Shown here one piece after another: positions 1 through 7,416 of a stretch of 8,742 nucleotides of DNA. The DNA is taken from assembly GCA_009845505.1 (NCBI GenBank), contig VXZL01000258.1:1-8742 (forward strand), written 5' to 3'. The notes under the pieces were generated by a model. It had not been told where the DNA came from. It made no database searches and was given only the letters and a program-made list of their open reading frames with translations. How positions within the stretch are numbered: position 1 is the stretch's first letter; the number at the start of each line of letters is the position of its first letter. Source of the DNA: Candidatus Poribacteria bacterium. Lineage in GTDB: Bacteria; Poribacteria; WGA-4E; WGA-3G. The position numbers and the translations under genes are program-made.

Positions 1-1526
1 CATCAGCACTTGCTGACTCGCATATAGAACGGGGCGGCACTTTAATCTTCGGGCGCGGCGGCGATTCTATCGGGCTCGATCCAGCACATGAGATGGATGG
101 CGAATCCTTCAAAGTCTGCGAAAATATTTACGATACACTCATACAATACAAAGATGAAAGCACGGAACTTGAACCGGCACTCGCGACGAGTTGGAAGAGT
201 ACAGAAGACGGTTTAACATGGACTTTCCAACTGCGTCAAGGCGTGACTTTCCATGACGGAACCCCCTTCAACGCCGAAGCTGTCCTCTTCTCGCTTAACC
301 GACAACACGAGGATACACACCCATTCCATAAAGTCGGTGGTGCCTATAACTATTGGATAGACACCGGCTTAGCAGAAGTTGTGGACAAAATTACTGCCCT
401 TGACGAATTCACAATCCAAATTCGCCTTAAAACGGCTTATGCGCCGTTCATTCCAACACTTGCGATCTCTGCCTTCGCAATTGTGAGTCCGACAGCACTG
501 AAAAAATGGGGTGAGGATTTTACGAATCATCCTGTTGGCACGGGTCCTTTCAAGTTCGTCCGATGGGACCGGAACGATAAGGTTGTGCTTGAAGCGAATG
601 ACGACTATTGGGGTGGCAGACCGCCGTTGGATAGGGTTATTTTTCAGTCTATTCCCGATAATTCGGTACGCCTCATCAAACTCCAAGAGGGCAGCCTTCA
701 TGCGATGGAGTTTCCCAACCCCGATGACTTTCAACAGATTCAAGATGACGCGATGCTTGAGTTAATCATGCAACCCGGTATGAGTGTCGGCTATCTTGCA
801 ATGAACATGGACAAACCGCCATTCGATAATCTCAAGGTCCGGCTTGCGATCAATCATGCCATTAACAAACCAGCGATTATTGAACATCTATATCAAGGTA
901 TGGGGGTTCCAGCGAAAAATCCGATCCCACCGACGCTCTGGAGTTATGACGATTCGATTGAAGATTACGCCTATGACCCGGAATTAGCGAAGCAATTGCT
1001 CACAGATGCAGGCTATCCCAATGGGTTTGAGACAACCCTCTGGGCACTACCCGTCCCACGTCCATATATCCCAGACGGACGCGCGCTCGCTGAAGTGTTG
1101 CAATCCGAACTCCGAAACATCGGTATCGAGGCAAAAATCGTGACCTACGATTGGGGCACCTATTTGGAAAAAACGAAAAACGGGGAGCACGACATCGCAA
1201 TGTTAGGATGGTTTGCCGACTTAGGTGATCCGGATAACTTTTTTTACTATCTTTTAAGCAAAACCGCTGCCAAAAAACCTGCTGGGAATATCGCGTTTTA
1301 TCGAAGTGACGAAATGCAGGACGTGCTTGAGCGGGCGAGGGCAAGTACGGACCAAGAGGAACGCGTTTCGCTGTATCAAGAGGCGCAGCAGATTTTTCAC
1401 AAAGATGCCCCATGGGTGCCGTTAGCGCACGCGCAGCAGATTTTGGTTATTAACAAAAAGGTTAAGGGACTTAAACTCCATCCTTTAATGTGGAAATACT
1501 TCCGCCAAATTTGGCTGGAAAAATAA
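1..1526 (+). CDS. ABC transporter substrate-binding protein, family 5 (peptide/DppA-OppA type), 5' partial
   Basis: Extracytoplasmic solute-binding protein that would deliver a peptide or similar small solute to an inner-membrane ABC importer. The frame is open from base 3 and continues out of the left edge. The first visible residues (SALADSHIERGGTLIFGRGG) look like the start of the mature protein, so only the signal peptide and perhaps a few residues are missing; the ATG at 93 is internal. Numbering from base 3, family hallmarks are LRQGVTFHDGTPFNAEAVLFS (about residues 77-97), VGTGPFKFVRWD (178-189) followed by the DDYWGG turn, and GWFADLGDPDNFFYY (402-416). The visible length is 507 residues, close to the usual 500-540 for the family. 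No permease or ATPase for this importer lies downstream, so those genes are upstream or elsewhere. The true substrate cannot be read from sequence; family 5 also includes nickel, opine and sugar binders. The family call is secure, the ligand is not. Confidence 0.93.
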   Translation, partial: SALADSHIERGGTLIFGRGGDSIGLDPAHEMDGESFKVCENIYDTLIQYKDESTELEPALATSWKSTEDGLTWTFQLRQGVTFHDGTPFNAEAVLFSLNRQHEDTHPFHKVGGAYNYWIDTGLAEVVDKITALDEFTIQIRLKTAYAPFIPTLAISAFAIVSPTALKKWGEDFTNHPVGTGPFKFVRWDRNDKVVLEANDDYWGGRPPLDRVIFQSIPDNSVRLIKLQEGSLHAMEFPNPDDFQQIQDDAMLELIMQPGMSVGYLAMNMDKPPFDNLKVRLAINHAINKPAIIEHLYQGMGVPAKNPIPPTLWSYDDSIEDYAYDPELAKQLLTDAGYPNGFETTLWALPVPRPYIPDGRALAEVLQSELRNIGIEAKIVTYDWGTYLEKTKNGEHDIAMLGWFADLGDPDNFFYYLLSKTAAKKPAGNIAFYRSDEMQDVLERARASTDQEERVSLYQEAQQIFHKDAPWVPLAHAQQILVINKKVKGLKLHPLMWKYFRQIWLEK

Positions 1527-1590
1527 AGGAAGTCTGGGTATCTAATAACAATTCATCAATCATACTGAATTCTAAAGACAGGAACAACAA

Positions 1591-2616
1591 ATGAATAAAT
1601 CCGTATTTCGCGTGGGTATCACGCGGGACTTTTTGGGATCCGATGGCACGAGCGATTTAGACGATATTGCCGGGCCTCTTTTTGACGAAGCCGGTCTACA
1701 GTGGGAATATATTGCAGAGAACACACCGGTATTACAAGCTGCACAAGTGAAGGATTATGACGCACTCTTGGTATTGGGAGCAGGCATCACAGCAGAAACT
1801 TTCACAGATGCTGACAGATTGGCTGTTATTGCTCGATTCGGCGTGGGATACGATAAGGTGGATGTACCAGCATGTACCGAAAATGGTGTGCTGCTCACGA
1901 TTGCTCCCGACGGTGTCCGCCGTCCTGTTGCCACCTCCATCATGACTTTTGTCTTATCGCTGAGTCACATGCTGTTGATAAAGGACCGACTCATCCGTGC
2001 TGGTGGCTGGAGAAATACACAAAACTACAGAGGCATGGGGTTGGTCGGTAGAACGCTGGGACTCGTCGGTATGGGGAACATTGGGAAAGAGGCGTTCCAA
2101 CTGGCGAAACCTTTCGGCATGCGTCATATCACCTACGATCCGTACGTTACGGCTGCTGAGGCGGCAGAAGTCGGCGTAGAACTCGTCGACTTGGACACCT
2201 TGATGCGGACTGCTGATTTCGTGTGTGTCTGCTGCCCACTCAACGAGGAGACACACGGACTCGTCAATGCGAGACGTATCGGACTAATGAAACCGACGGC
2301 TTACTTCATTAACACTGCACGGGGTCCCATCGTTGATCAGAAAGCACTCACAGAAGCACTCCAGAATCGACGGATTCAAGGCGCAGGACTTGATGTCTTT
2401 GAACAGGAGCCAATTGACGATGACGATCCGCTCTTGACGCTGGACAACGTCATTGTTACACCGCATAGTATCTGCTGGACGGATGAATGTTTTGACGGCA
2501 ACGCCAAGAGCGCGTGTGGGAGTATTATCAGCGTGGCTTCTGGGAAAATCCCTTCGTATATTGTCAATCAAGATGTTATAGATAGCCCAAAACTACAGCA
2601 GAAGTTGGCGCGATAA
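1591..2616 (+). CDS. D-2-hydroxyacid dehydrogenase (phosphoglycerate dehydrogenase-like)
   Basis: NAD(P)-dependent cytoplasmic oxidoreductase that interconverts a 2-hydroxyacid and a 2-oxoacid. The 341-residue length is normal for the short, ACT-domain-free members. The Rossmann dinucleotide loop is G160-M-G162-N-I-G165. The catalytic set is visible: R244 in NTARGPIVD, E273 in DVFEQEP and H292 in VTPHS, with the same spacing as in SerA-type enzymes. The substrate-domain motif ARFGVGYDKVD is at about residues 81-91. The start is supported by AGGAA at 1580-1584, six bases before the ATG. After the catalytic His the sequence is SICWTDEC rather than the common glycine/alanine-rich stretch, so the substrate may differ from phosphoglycerate. 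The gene lies 64 bases after the binding-protein gene and 16 bases before a dioxygenase gene, suggesting a shared catabolic transcript. Substrate is unknown; glyoxylate/hydroxypyruvate, phosphoglycerate or another hydroxyacid all remain possible. Confidence 0.93.
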   Translation: MNKSVFRVGITRDFLGSDGTSDLDDIAGPLFDEAGLQWEYIAENTPVLQAAQVKDYDALLVLGAGITAETFTDADRLAVIARFGVGYDKVDVPACTENGVLLTIAPDGVRRPVATSIMTFVLSLSHMLLIKDRLIRAGGWRNTQNYRGMGLVGRTLGLVGMGNIGKEAFQLAKPFGMRHITYDPYVTAAEAAEVGVELVDLDTLMRTADFVCVCCPLNEETHGLVNARRIGLMKPTAYFINTARGPIVDQKALTEALQNRRIQGAGLDVFEQEPIDDDDPLLTLDNVIVTPHSICWTDECFDGNAKSACGSIISVASGKIPSYIVNQDVIDSPKLQQKLAR

Positions 2617-2621
2617 AACAT

Positions 2622-2626
2622 GGAGG
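2622..2626 (+). promoter_or_regulatory. Strong Shine-Dalgarno GGAGG before the first dioxygenase
   Basis: GGAGG lies six bases before the ATG at 2633, in the 16-base gap after the dehydrogenase stop codon. It fixes the dioxygenase start and allows independent ribosome loading within the operon. Confidence 0.75.
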
Positions 2627-2632
2627 CACACC

Positions 2633-3421
2633 ATGCTCACAGAGCAACAAATCAAGCACTTTCACACCTTGGGATTTCTGATTTTTCGACAGTTATTCAA
2701 CAAAGACGAGCTAAACACAATACACACGGAGTTTGAGGCGGCGATGCAGGCGGCGTATCGCCATGCGCCGTTTGATGGGACACACCGACATTGGTTGCCG
2801 ATGATGGGACCTGAAACCCCATTTTTTACAAATTTGCCGGAAGATCTACGGTTTAGCGAAGTCGCAGAGCAACTGTATGGCGACGATGTATTTTTCTGTG
2901 TCTCGGACGCGAACCGTTATGTGGGAAATACGGGTTGGCATCCTGACCATAACGTTGATCCGACTAAGGATTGCTACGGGGTGAAATTTGCGTACTATCT
3001 TGAATCAGTTGATGCAAACAGCGGGGCGTTGCGTCTAATTCCGGGTTCTCACAAGAACCCACTGCACGATGATCTGCGCGAGAATTTGAATGAATTGGGA
3101 CTGGAGATTTGTGACGTTCCAGGGTATGTTTGTAAATCGGAGCCGGGGGATGTAGTCGCTTTTGACATGCGGTGCTGGCACGCAAGCTGGGGCGGTAGTG
3201 ATGATCGTCGTATGTGTACGGTGGTGTACTATAACAATCCGAAGACCCCTATAGAAGAGGCTGCCACGCGCGATCGGGCACGCAGCAATGCTAAAAGTCC
3301 TGAACACTTTAACCGACCGGGTGCTTCGCTTTATGATCCAGATTGGGTCGCGAATCCAACTGGCAGTGAAAAACGACAACGTTGGATTGACCGGTTGCGT
3401 GAACTGGAATTTCTGCAATAA
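2633..3421 (+). CDS. Phytanoyl-CoA dioxygenase (PhyH) family protein, upstream copy
   Basis: Predicted cytoplasmic non-heme Fe(II)/2-oxoglutarate-dependent oxygenase of 262 residues, a usual size for bacterial PhyH proteins. The iron-binding facial triad is visible as H103 and D105 in GWHPDHN and H183 in MRCWHASWGG. R192 or R193, about ten residues after the distal His, should bind the 2-oxoglutarate carboxylate. SGALRLIPGSHKNPL (about 130-144) is the family's conserved core strand and turn. The N-terminus begins directly with the typical LTEQQIKHFHTLGFLIF segment, so the start is well placed; it is also supported by GGAGG at 2622-2626, six bases before the ATG. The gene sits 16 bases after the dehydrogenase and 13 bases before an ABC permease, on the same strand, which argues for cotranscription. 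PhyH relatives hydroxylate very diverse substrates, including fatty acyl-CoAs, ectoine, phosphonates and natural products, so the name gives the fold and chemistry only. Confidence 0.9.
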   Translation: MLTEQQIKHFHTLGFLIFRQLFNKDELNTIHTEFEAAMQAAYRHAPFDGTHRHWLPMMGPETPFFTNLPEDLRFSEVAEQLYGDDVFFCVSDANRYVGNTGWHPDHNVDPTKDCYGVKFAYYLESVDANSGALRLIPGSHKNPLHDDLRENLNELGLEICDVPGYVCKSEPGDVVAFDMRCWHASWGGSDDRRMCTVVYYNNPKTPIEEAATRDRARSNAKSPEHFNRPGASLYDPDWVANPTGSEKRQRWIDRLRELEFLQ

Positions 3422-3434
3422 CTGAGGCAATGTA

Positions 3435-4922
3435 ATGCTCTGGACAATTGTTAGAAGAGAAATTACGGCAAATATCTTGAGTTTCAGATTCCTCATGGGA
3501 CTCCTCATCTATTTTTCCTTGATTGTGACAAATCTCTTCGTTTTGACCAGAGGCTATGAGGATAGACTGCAAAGTTACCGAACGGCGATTCGAGAAAATG
3601 AAGATAAGATCAGTCAGGTCGAGAGATACTCTCAGTTTGGACTCACGCATACGCTAAAGTGTGATAGAAGTCCGAAACTACTGAGCATTTTCAACGAAGG
3701 TGTGGATAAAAGGAAGGGAAACACAGTAACCGTCGCACATGGTTATGTCCCTGCTGTTGCTGAACAACACGGTTCTGATAACCCCTATCTGAACATCTTC
3801 TCCTCTATTGATTTTACGGTCATCTGCCAAGTCGTGATGAGTCTACTCGCTCTACTCTTCGCTTACGACGCGATATCGCGGGAAAAAGAAGCCGGGACCT
3901 TGAGATTGGCACTCTCAGGCGCAGTTTCAAGACCGACGCTGCTTTTGGGAAAATACATTGCCGGAATGGTGTCTATTTCTCTTCCACTCATTGCGAGTTT
4001 TGTGGCAGGTTTATTGGTGATACACTTCTCCCCTTACGTCTCTTTTAGTAGTTCGGATTGGGTACGGATACTGTTAATCTTCCTCGCGTCACTGCTTTAT
4101 GTCTCCCTCTTTTTTCTTATTGGACTTTTTCTGTCTACCCGGACAGATCGATCCTCTATCACTCTGATGTTTTCAATGTGTGTCTGGGTGCTTTTCGTGC
4201 TTATCGTTCCAAATCTAACGGTTTTATTGGTGGAACATGCGAGTCCCATACAATCGGAGGAATCCTATAAAGAGCAGGCGAGAGACCAGTGGAAGCAATA
4301 CGAAGCCGAAGTCAAAGATTACTTTGAGAAACGGGGGGTTGAGAAACCACTGGATCGCGCCAGTTTTGGTGGTGTTGGTGTTAATTCTGGGGTCAACGAC
4401 TACGACAGTGGCGAGACAGTCAGCGTAAGCGGTTTTCGAGGCGAAGAGGGTGTACCTTTTGCCCAAGAATGTTACGGATTCAAGGAAAATCTTCGAGCGC
4501 AATACGCCGATCGGATATGGCAGATACGCAAAGAATATCTCGACAAAAATCCGAACCGACAATCCCTATTGGCACTGAACGTGTCTCGTATATCTCCGGC
4601 AGCGGTTTATTACAATGCTGCTGCGATTCTTGCGGAAACAGATATTGGAAGTTTCTGGCGATTTATGGAACAGACGCGACAGTATCGGCGTGAATGGCTC
4701 GACTATCTGAGAGACGAAGAAATATTTTCTTCACGCAGATGGTTCACGACTGAATTTGAGGAATCTTTTGACTTGCGCAAAATTCCGAGATTTAAGGAAC
4801 AGAGCGAAGACATTGGCAACAGTCTACAACGCGCGGGGTTAGACATTATGATACTCGCGGTTCTAAACGTCCTATTCTTTATGGGCGCATTCATTTCATT
4901 CCTACGCTACGACGTTGTATAG
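3435..4922 (+). CDS. ABC-2 type permease, NosY/DUF3526-like (first of a pair)
   Basis: Integral membrane subunit of an ABC-2 class transporter, 495 residues. Predicted membrane segments are near residues 17-38, 128-146, 170-196, 208-234, 240-267 and 468-491. The segment YDAISREKEAGTL (145-157) followed by SRPTLLLGKY between segments 2 and 3 is the characteristic cytoplasmic coupling region. This places two large loops outside the membrane, at about residues 39-127 and 268-467. The second loop carries SPAAVYY and a YRREWLDY-like element shared with the next gene and typical of DUF3526 proteins. A Gly/Ser/Asn-rich stretch at about residues 308-340 is absent from the neighbour. The start is supported by TGAGG at 3423-3427, seven bases before the ATG. 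No ATPase gene adjoins it. The substrate is unknown; such permeases serve copper-site maturation (NosFYD), gliding machinery (GldFG) and exporters. Family confidence is high, function open. Confidence 0.88.
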   Translation: MLWTIVRREITANILSFRFLMGLLIYFSLIVTNLFVLTRGYEDRLQSYRTAIRENEDKISQVERYSQFGLTHTLKCDRSPKLLSIFNEGVDKRKGNTVTVAHGYVPAVAEQHGSDNPYLNIFSSIDFTVICQVVMSLLALLFAYDAISREKEAGTLRLALSGAVSRPTLLLGKYIAGMVSISLPLIASFVAGLLVIHFSPYVSFSSSDWVRILLIFLASLLYVSLFFLIGLFLSTRTDRSSITLMFSMCVWVLFVLIVPNLTVLLVEHASPIQSEESYKEQARDQWKQYEAEVKDYFEKRGVEKPLDRASFGGVGVNSGVNDYDSGETVSVSGFRGEEGVPFAQECYGFKENLRAQYADRIWQIRKEYLDKNPNRQSLLALNVSRISPAAVYYNAAAILAETDIGSFWRFMEQTRQYRREWLDYLRDEEIFSSRRWFTTEFEESFDLRKIPRFKEQSEDIGNSLQRAGLDIMILAVLNVLFFMGAFISFLRYDVV

Positions 4923-4952
4923 CGGATTCTGAGTTGTCTGGAAGGAAGCGAT

Positions 4953-6422
4953 ATGATCTTGGACATCGCAAAACGAGAAATCCTTGATAACTTGACGCGT
5001 TTTCGATTTGCACTCACCCTGATCCTGGTAATGGTGCTGATGGCGATGAATGCCGTGATATTCGTGAGCAGTCAATACCCGAGAAGGATCGCGGAATATT
5101 CCGAAGATATCCGCAAAGCCGTCGAATCGCTGGAAAAGAAAAGCAGTAATTTAGGTGAACTTGCGGTAAAAGGTCCTGGGAATCTGTACAAATCCGTGAG
5201 TCCATTAACCTTCATTGCTACCGGTAAAGATGCGAACTTACCGAAGCGTGTTGAAGGAGACTCCAGTGGCGGCTACGGTATCGGTATGACAACGCCTGAC
5301 TTTAGTTTCCAGTATTCTTGGTCAGCAAACTGGTGGCTTCAGTATCCGCAGGACACATCCCGCAAAAACGATTCATTGCCGAATTTCACAGAATTGGATT
5401 GGACGTTCATCATCGGGTTGATTATGAGTTTTATGGCGATCCTGTTCACTTACGATGCCATCTCTGGAGAGCGTGAAACAGGAACGTTAAGCTTGCTCAT
5501 GTCTAATTCCGTGTCCCGTGCAACTGTGCTTCTCGGAAAATTCATCGGGGCGTTTCTGACAATCTTGCTTCCCTTGTTTATTGGAATATTGCTTAACCTA
5601 ATGATTGTCAATGCATCAAGATTGATGTCGCTTAGCGGAGACGAATGGGCGCGGGTGGGGATAATTTTTGTTATTTCTGCGCTCTACATCTCAATATTCT
5701 TATGGCTTGGACTGTTTATCTCAAGCCAATTTTCTAATTCGTCCAGCAGTTTGTTGGTATTATTGCTAATTTGGATCGTCTTTGTGGTGCTTATTCCAAA
5801 CACAATGGGAGTTTTGGCAAGCGGCTTCAAGCAGGTTCCTTCCCGAAGCGAAATATCTCGGATAGAGAAAGCACAAGAAGAAGAAATTGACGCGCGGCAC
5901 AAAGAAGGAAACAAACTTTATCAAACAGGTTCGCCTTCCGACACGCCCCCTAAAATTGAGGTGTTAAGAATGTGGGCTGACTATTTAAACGAACATGCCA
6001 CTGCAAAGAGCAGCATCAACGATGAGCATCTTAACAAACAGTTTGTGCAGATTGAGTTCACGCAACAAATTACACGACTATCTCCAGCAGCTATCTATAA
6101 ATATGCTATAGAATCTCTGGCTGGCACAGGATTTACCAGACATAAGCGATTTGTCCAAGAAGCACGTCGCTACAGAAACCAGTTTGTTGATTTCATCCAA
6201 TCAGAGGACAGCGGGGATAACGAAAGTTACCACATTTATCTTGTAAAAGAAGGATTATCCCAAAAACCTGTCATCCTTAATAGCATTCCTAAGTTTTCAG
6301 ACAAACTGACCTTGGGCACCGCTTTCAGTGGGGCAGCGTTGGATCTGATGTTGTTGGTCTCACTGATGCTACTCCTATTTATGGCGGCAATCTTGGGATT
6401 TATGCGGAGCGATGTGAAATAG
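4953..6422 (+). CDS. ABC-2 type permease, NosY/DUF3526-like (second of a pair)
   Basis: Paralogue of the preceding permease, 489 residues, with the same layout: membrane segment 1 at about 17-39, segments 2-5 at about 149-167, 191-219, 235-257 and 264-290, and the last at about 460-485. Shared landmarks are the opening KREILDNLTRFRF, the coupling motif YDAISGERETGTL (167-179) with SRATVLLGKFIG, IPNTMGVLAS near 281-290, and RLSPAAIYKYAIESLAGTG (about 375-393) followed by a charged RRYRNQFVDF stretch, which matches the DUF3526 pattern. Two large loops are again predicted outside the membrane. The start is supported by AAGGA at 4942-4946, six bases before the ATG. The 30-base gap to the first permease suggests co-expression and probably a heterodimer, which would need an ATPase supplied from another locus. 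The gene ends 5 bases from the convergent dioxygenase gene. Substrate cannot be inferred. Confidence 0.88.
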   Translation: MILDIAKREILDNLTRFRFALTLILVMVLMAMNAVIFVSSQYPRRIAEYSEDIRKAVESLEKKSSNLGELAVKGPGNLYKSVSPLTFIATGKDANLPKRVEGDSSGGYGIGMTTPDFSFQYSWSANWWLQYPQDTSRKNDSLPNFTELDWTFIIGLIMSFMAILFTYDAISGERETGTLSLLMSNSVSRATVLLGKFIGAFLTILLPLFIGILLNLMIVNASRLMSLSGDEWARVGIIFVISALYISIFLWLGLFISSQFSNSSSSLLVLLLIWIVFVVLIPNTMGVLASGFKQVPSRSEISRIEKAQEEEIDARHKEGNKLYQTGSPSDTPPKIEVLRMWADYLNEHATAKSSINDEHLNKQFVQIEFTQQITRLSPAAIYKYAIESLAGTGFTRHKRFVQEARRYRNQFVDFIQSEDSGDNESYHIYLVKEGLSQKPVILNSIPKFSDKLTLGTAFSGAALDLMLLVSLMLLLFMAAILGFMRSDVK

Positions 6423-6427
6423 ATAGG

Positions 6428-7276
6428 TTAATCGACGGTTGGACGTGAGGGGTTCCCCCAATGTCCGTTTCTGTCTTTTCCGCTCACGACGACTCCCTCT
6501 CTATCCCATCGAAAGGAAGCTCGGACATCGGTGGAGCAGTAGCGTAAGGTTAAACCGCACCGTCGCCTCGGTGAAGGATTGGCGTTTGATCCATGCAACA
6601 GTAGGTCGGTATGGATAGAGATTTCACCCGCTTTGAGTTCAACATCAACAGTTTCGCCGTACTGCTCGGCTTCTTCAACGATTTGACCCAGTACGCTGTT
6701 TTCATCGGGTGTGCTGTGTCGAGCGGTCAAATGCCCTGAGTGATGCGAACCTGCAATAAAGCGCATCGCCCCGTTTTCGACCGTGGCATCGTCAATTGCG
6801 AGCCAGACGGTAACGGTTTTGGATGGCGTGAGGGGCCAGTAACCGGCATCTTGATGCCAGCCAACTGTTTTCGAGTCGTGCGGCATTTTGCAGAAGTAGT
6901 GGGCACCCCAACCGATAACGTCCTCGCCAATCAAATCTTTCACACAGGCGACAATCTTCGGATGTGTAAGGAGGTCATAAACCTTTCCATATTTCAGGTG
7001 TGCGGAGATAATTGAGTAACTACTTCCGCCTGCCGAGAGGACATCGGCTAAGAGCTTATCAAAATACTGCCGATGTTCGTTCATCTCGGTCTCATTGAAA
7101 ATTGGGATGCCTCTGATATAGCCGAGGCGGTTGAAATCCGCCAACTGTTCTTGCGTCAGCAGCTTGGGGTGTTCAGTGATACTGGGATGGAACTGCAGGT
7201 CGCGTCCCATTTCAGCGAGTTGTTCCCACGTCGGCATGATTTTATCGGTTTTGTAAGTTACGCCTTGGGTTGCCAT
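6428..7276 (-). CDS. Phytanoyl-CoA dioxygenase (PhyH) family protein, downstream copy
   Basis: Second predicted Fe(II)/2-oxoglutarate oxygenase, 282 residues. The metal ligands are H141 and D143 in GWHQDAGYW and H228 in DLLLHGSNAN. R239 lies eleven residues after the distal His, the same spacing as the 2-oxoglutarate arginine of human PhyH (H264/R275). VENGAMRFIAGSHHSGHL (about 166-183) is the conserved core. An N-terminal extension of about 39 residues precedes the family's usual LTQEQLADFNRLGYI start. The ATG at 7276 follows an AAGGCGGA-like purine stretch on the minus strand, a weak but acceptable ribosome-binding site. It differs clearly from the dioxygenase at 2633: ligand context WHQDAG against WHPDHN, and a different C-terminus. 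It is therefore not a recent duplicate. It is convergent with the permease operon and has its own upstream region. Substrate is unknown. Confidence 0.92.
   Translation of the reverse strand: MATQGVTYKTDKIMPTWEQLAEMGRDLQFHPSITEHPKLLTQEQLADFNRLGYIRGIPIFNETEMNEHRQYFDKLLADVLSAGGSSYSIISAHLKYGKVYDLLTHPKIVACVKDLIGEDVIGWGAHYFCKMPHDSKTVGWHQDAGYWPLTPSKTVTVWLAIDDATVENGAMRFIAGSHHSGHLTARHSTPDENSVLGQIVEEAEQYGETVDVELKAGEISIHTDLLLHGSNANPSPRRRCGLTLRYCSTDVRASFRWDREGVVVSGKDRNGHWGNPSRPTVD
6441..6478 (+). terminator. Possible terminator hairpin for the permease operon
   Basis: Just after the permease stop, GGAC (6441-6444) can pair with GTCC (6463-6466), and the enclosed GGGG (6449-6452) with the following C-run. 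A T-rich stretch, GTTTCTGTCTTTT, comes after it. The element lies inside the last codons of the convergent dioxygenase gene and has an internal loop, so it could equally be ordinary coding sequence. Low confidence. Confidence 0.25.
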
Positions 7277-7353
7277 ATTGTTCCGCCTTGTCTAATTTTT
7301 GATTCCATCTTACCACAAATCCAATGAAAATGGTATAATATATTAGGGTCATT

Positions 7354-7416
7354 AACAAATACAGGGCAACCACAACGAATACAGCAGCAACGACAACAGA
7401 TATAGGGCAACCACAA
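7354..7416 (+). repeat. Short direct repeats flanking the hairpin
   Basis: AGGGCAACCACAA occurs exactly at 7363-7375 and 7404-7416; the second copy forms the left arm and loop of the hairpin, while the first lacks its right arm. Between and around them a degenerate 11-mer recurs: AACAAATACAG (7354-7364), AACGAATACAG (7374-7384) and AACGACAACAG (7389-7399). The pattern looks like partial or decayed copies of one repeat element. Confidence 0.7.

Noticed and set aside
93..95. ATG at 93 as the true start of the binding-protein gene
   Set aside because: The 30 in-frame residues before it (ending GGDSIGLDPAHE) match the conserved beginning of mature family 5 binding proteins.
1000..1413. 137-residue open frame on the minus strand
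   Set aside because: It lies wholly inside the substrate-binding-protein gene, whose family motifs are clear in the other frame; its own sequence shows no domain and no ribosome-binding site.
1527..1590. Possible terminator or promoter between the binding-protein and dehydrogenase genes
   Set aside because: No stable hairpin with a T-run and no convincing -35/-10 pair was found in the 64 bases, so the boundary of the transcript stays undecided.
3035..3508. 157-residue open frame on the minus strand
   Set aside because: It runs across the end of the dioxygenase gene and the start of the permease gene, both strongly supported; it is an opposite-strand shadow.
6740..7015. 91-residue open frame on the plus strand
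   Set aside because: It is antisense to the iron-binding core of the minus-strand dioxygenase; the Cys/Arg-rich composition is not protein-like.
7334..7339. Perfect TATAAT on the plus strand
   Set aside because: There is no adequate -35 at 16-18 bases upstream (TACCAC at best) and no plus-strand gene follows; the region is simply AT-rich.
7307..7358. Minus-strand promoter candidates for the second dioxygenase (TAAGAT, TATACC, TTGTTA)
   Set aside because: No pair has both good hexamers and 16-18 base spacing; TTGTTA with TATACC has only 15 bases and a poor -10.
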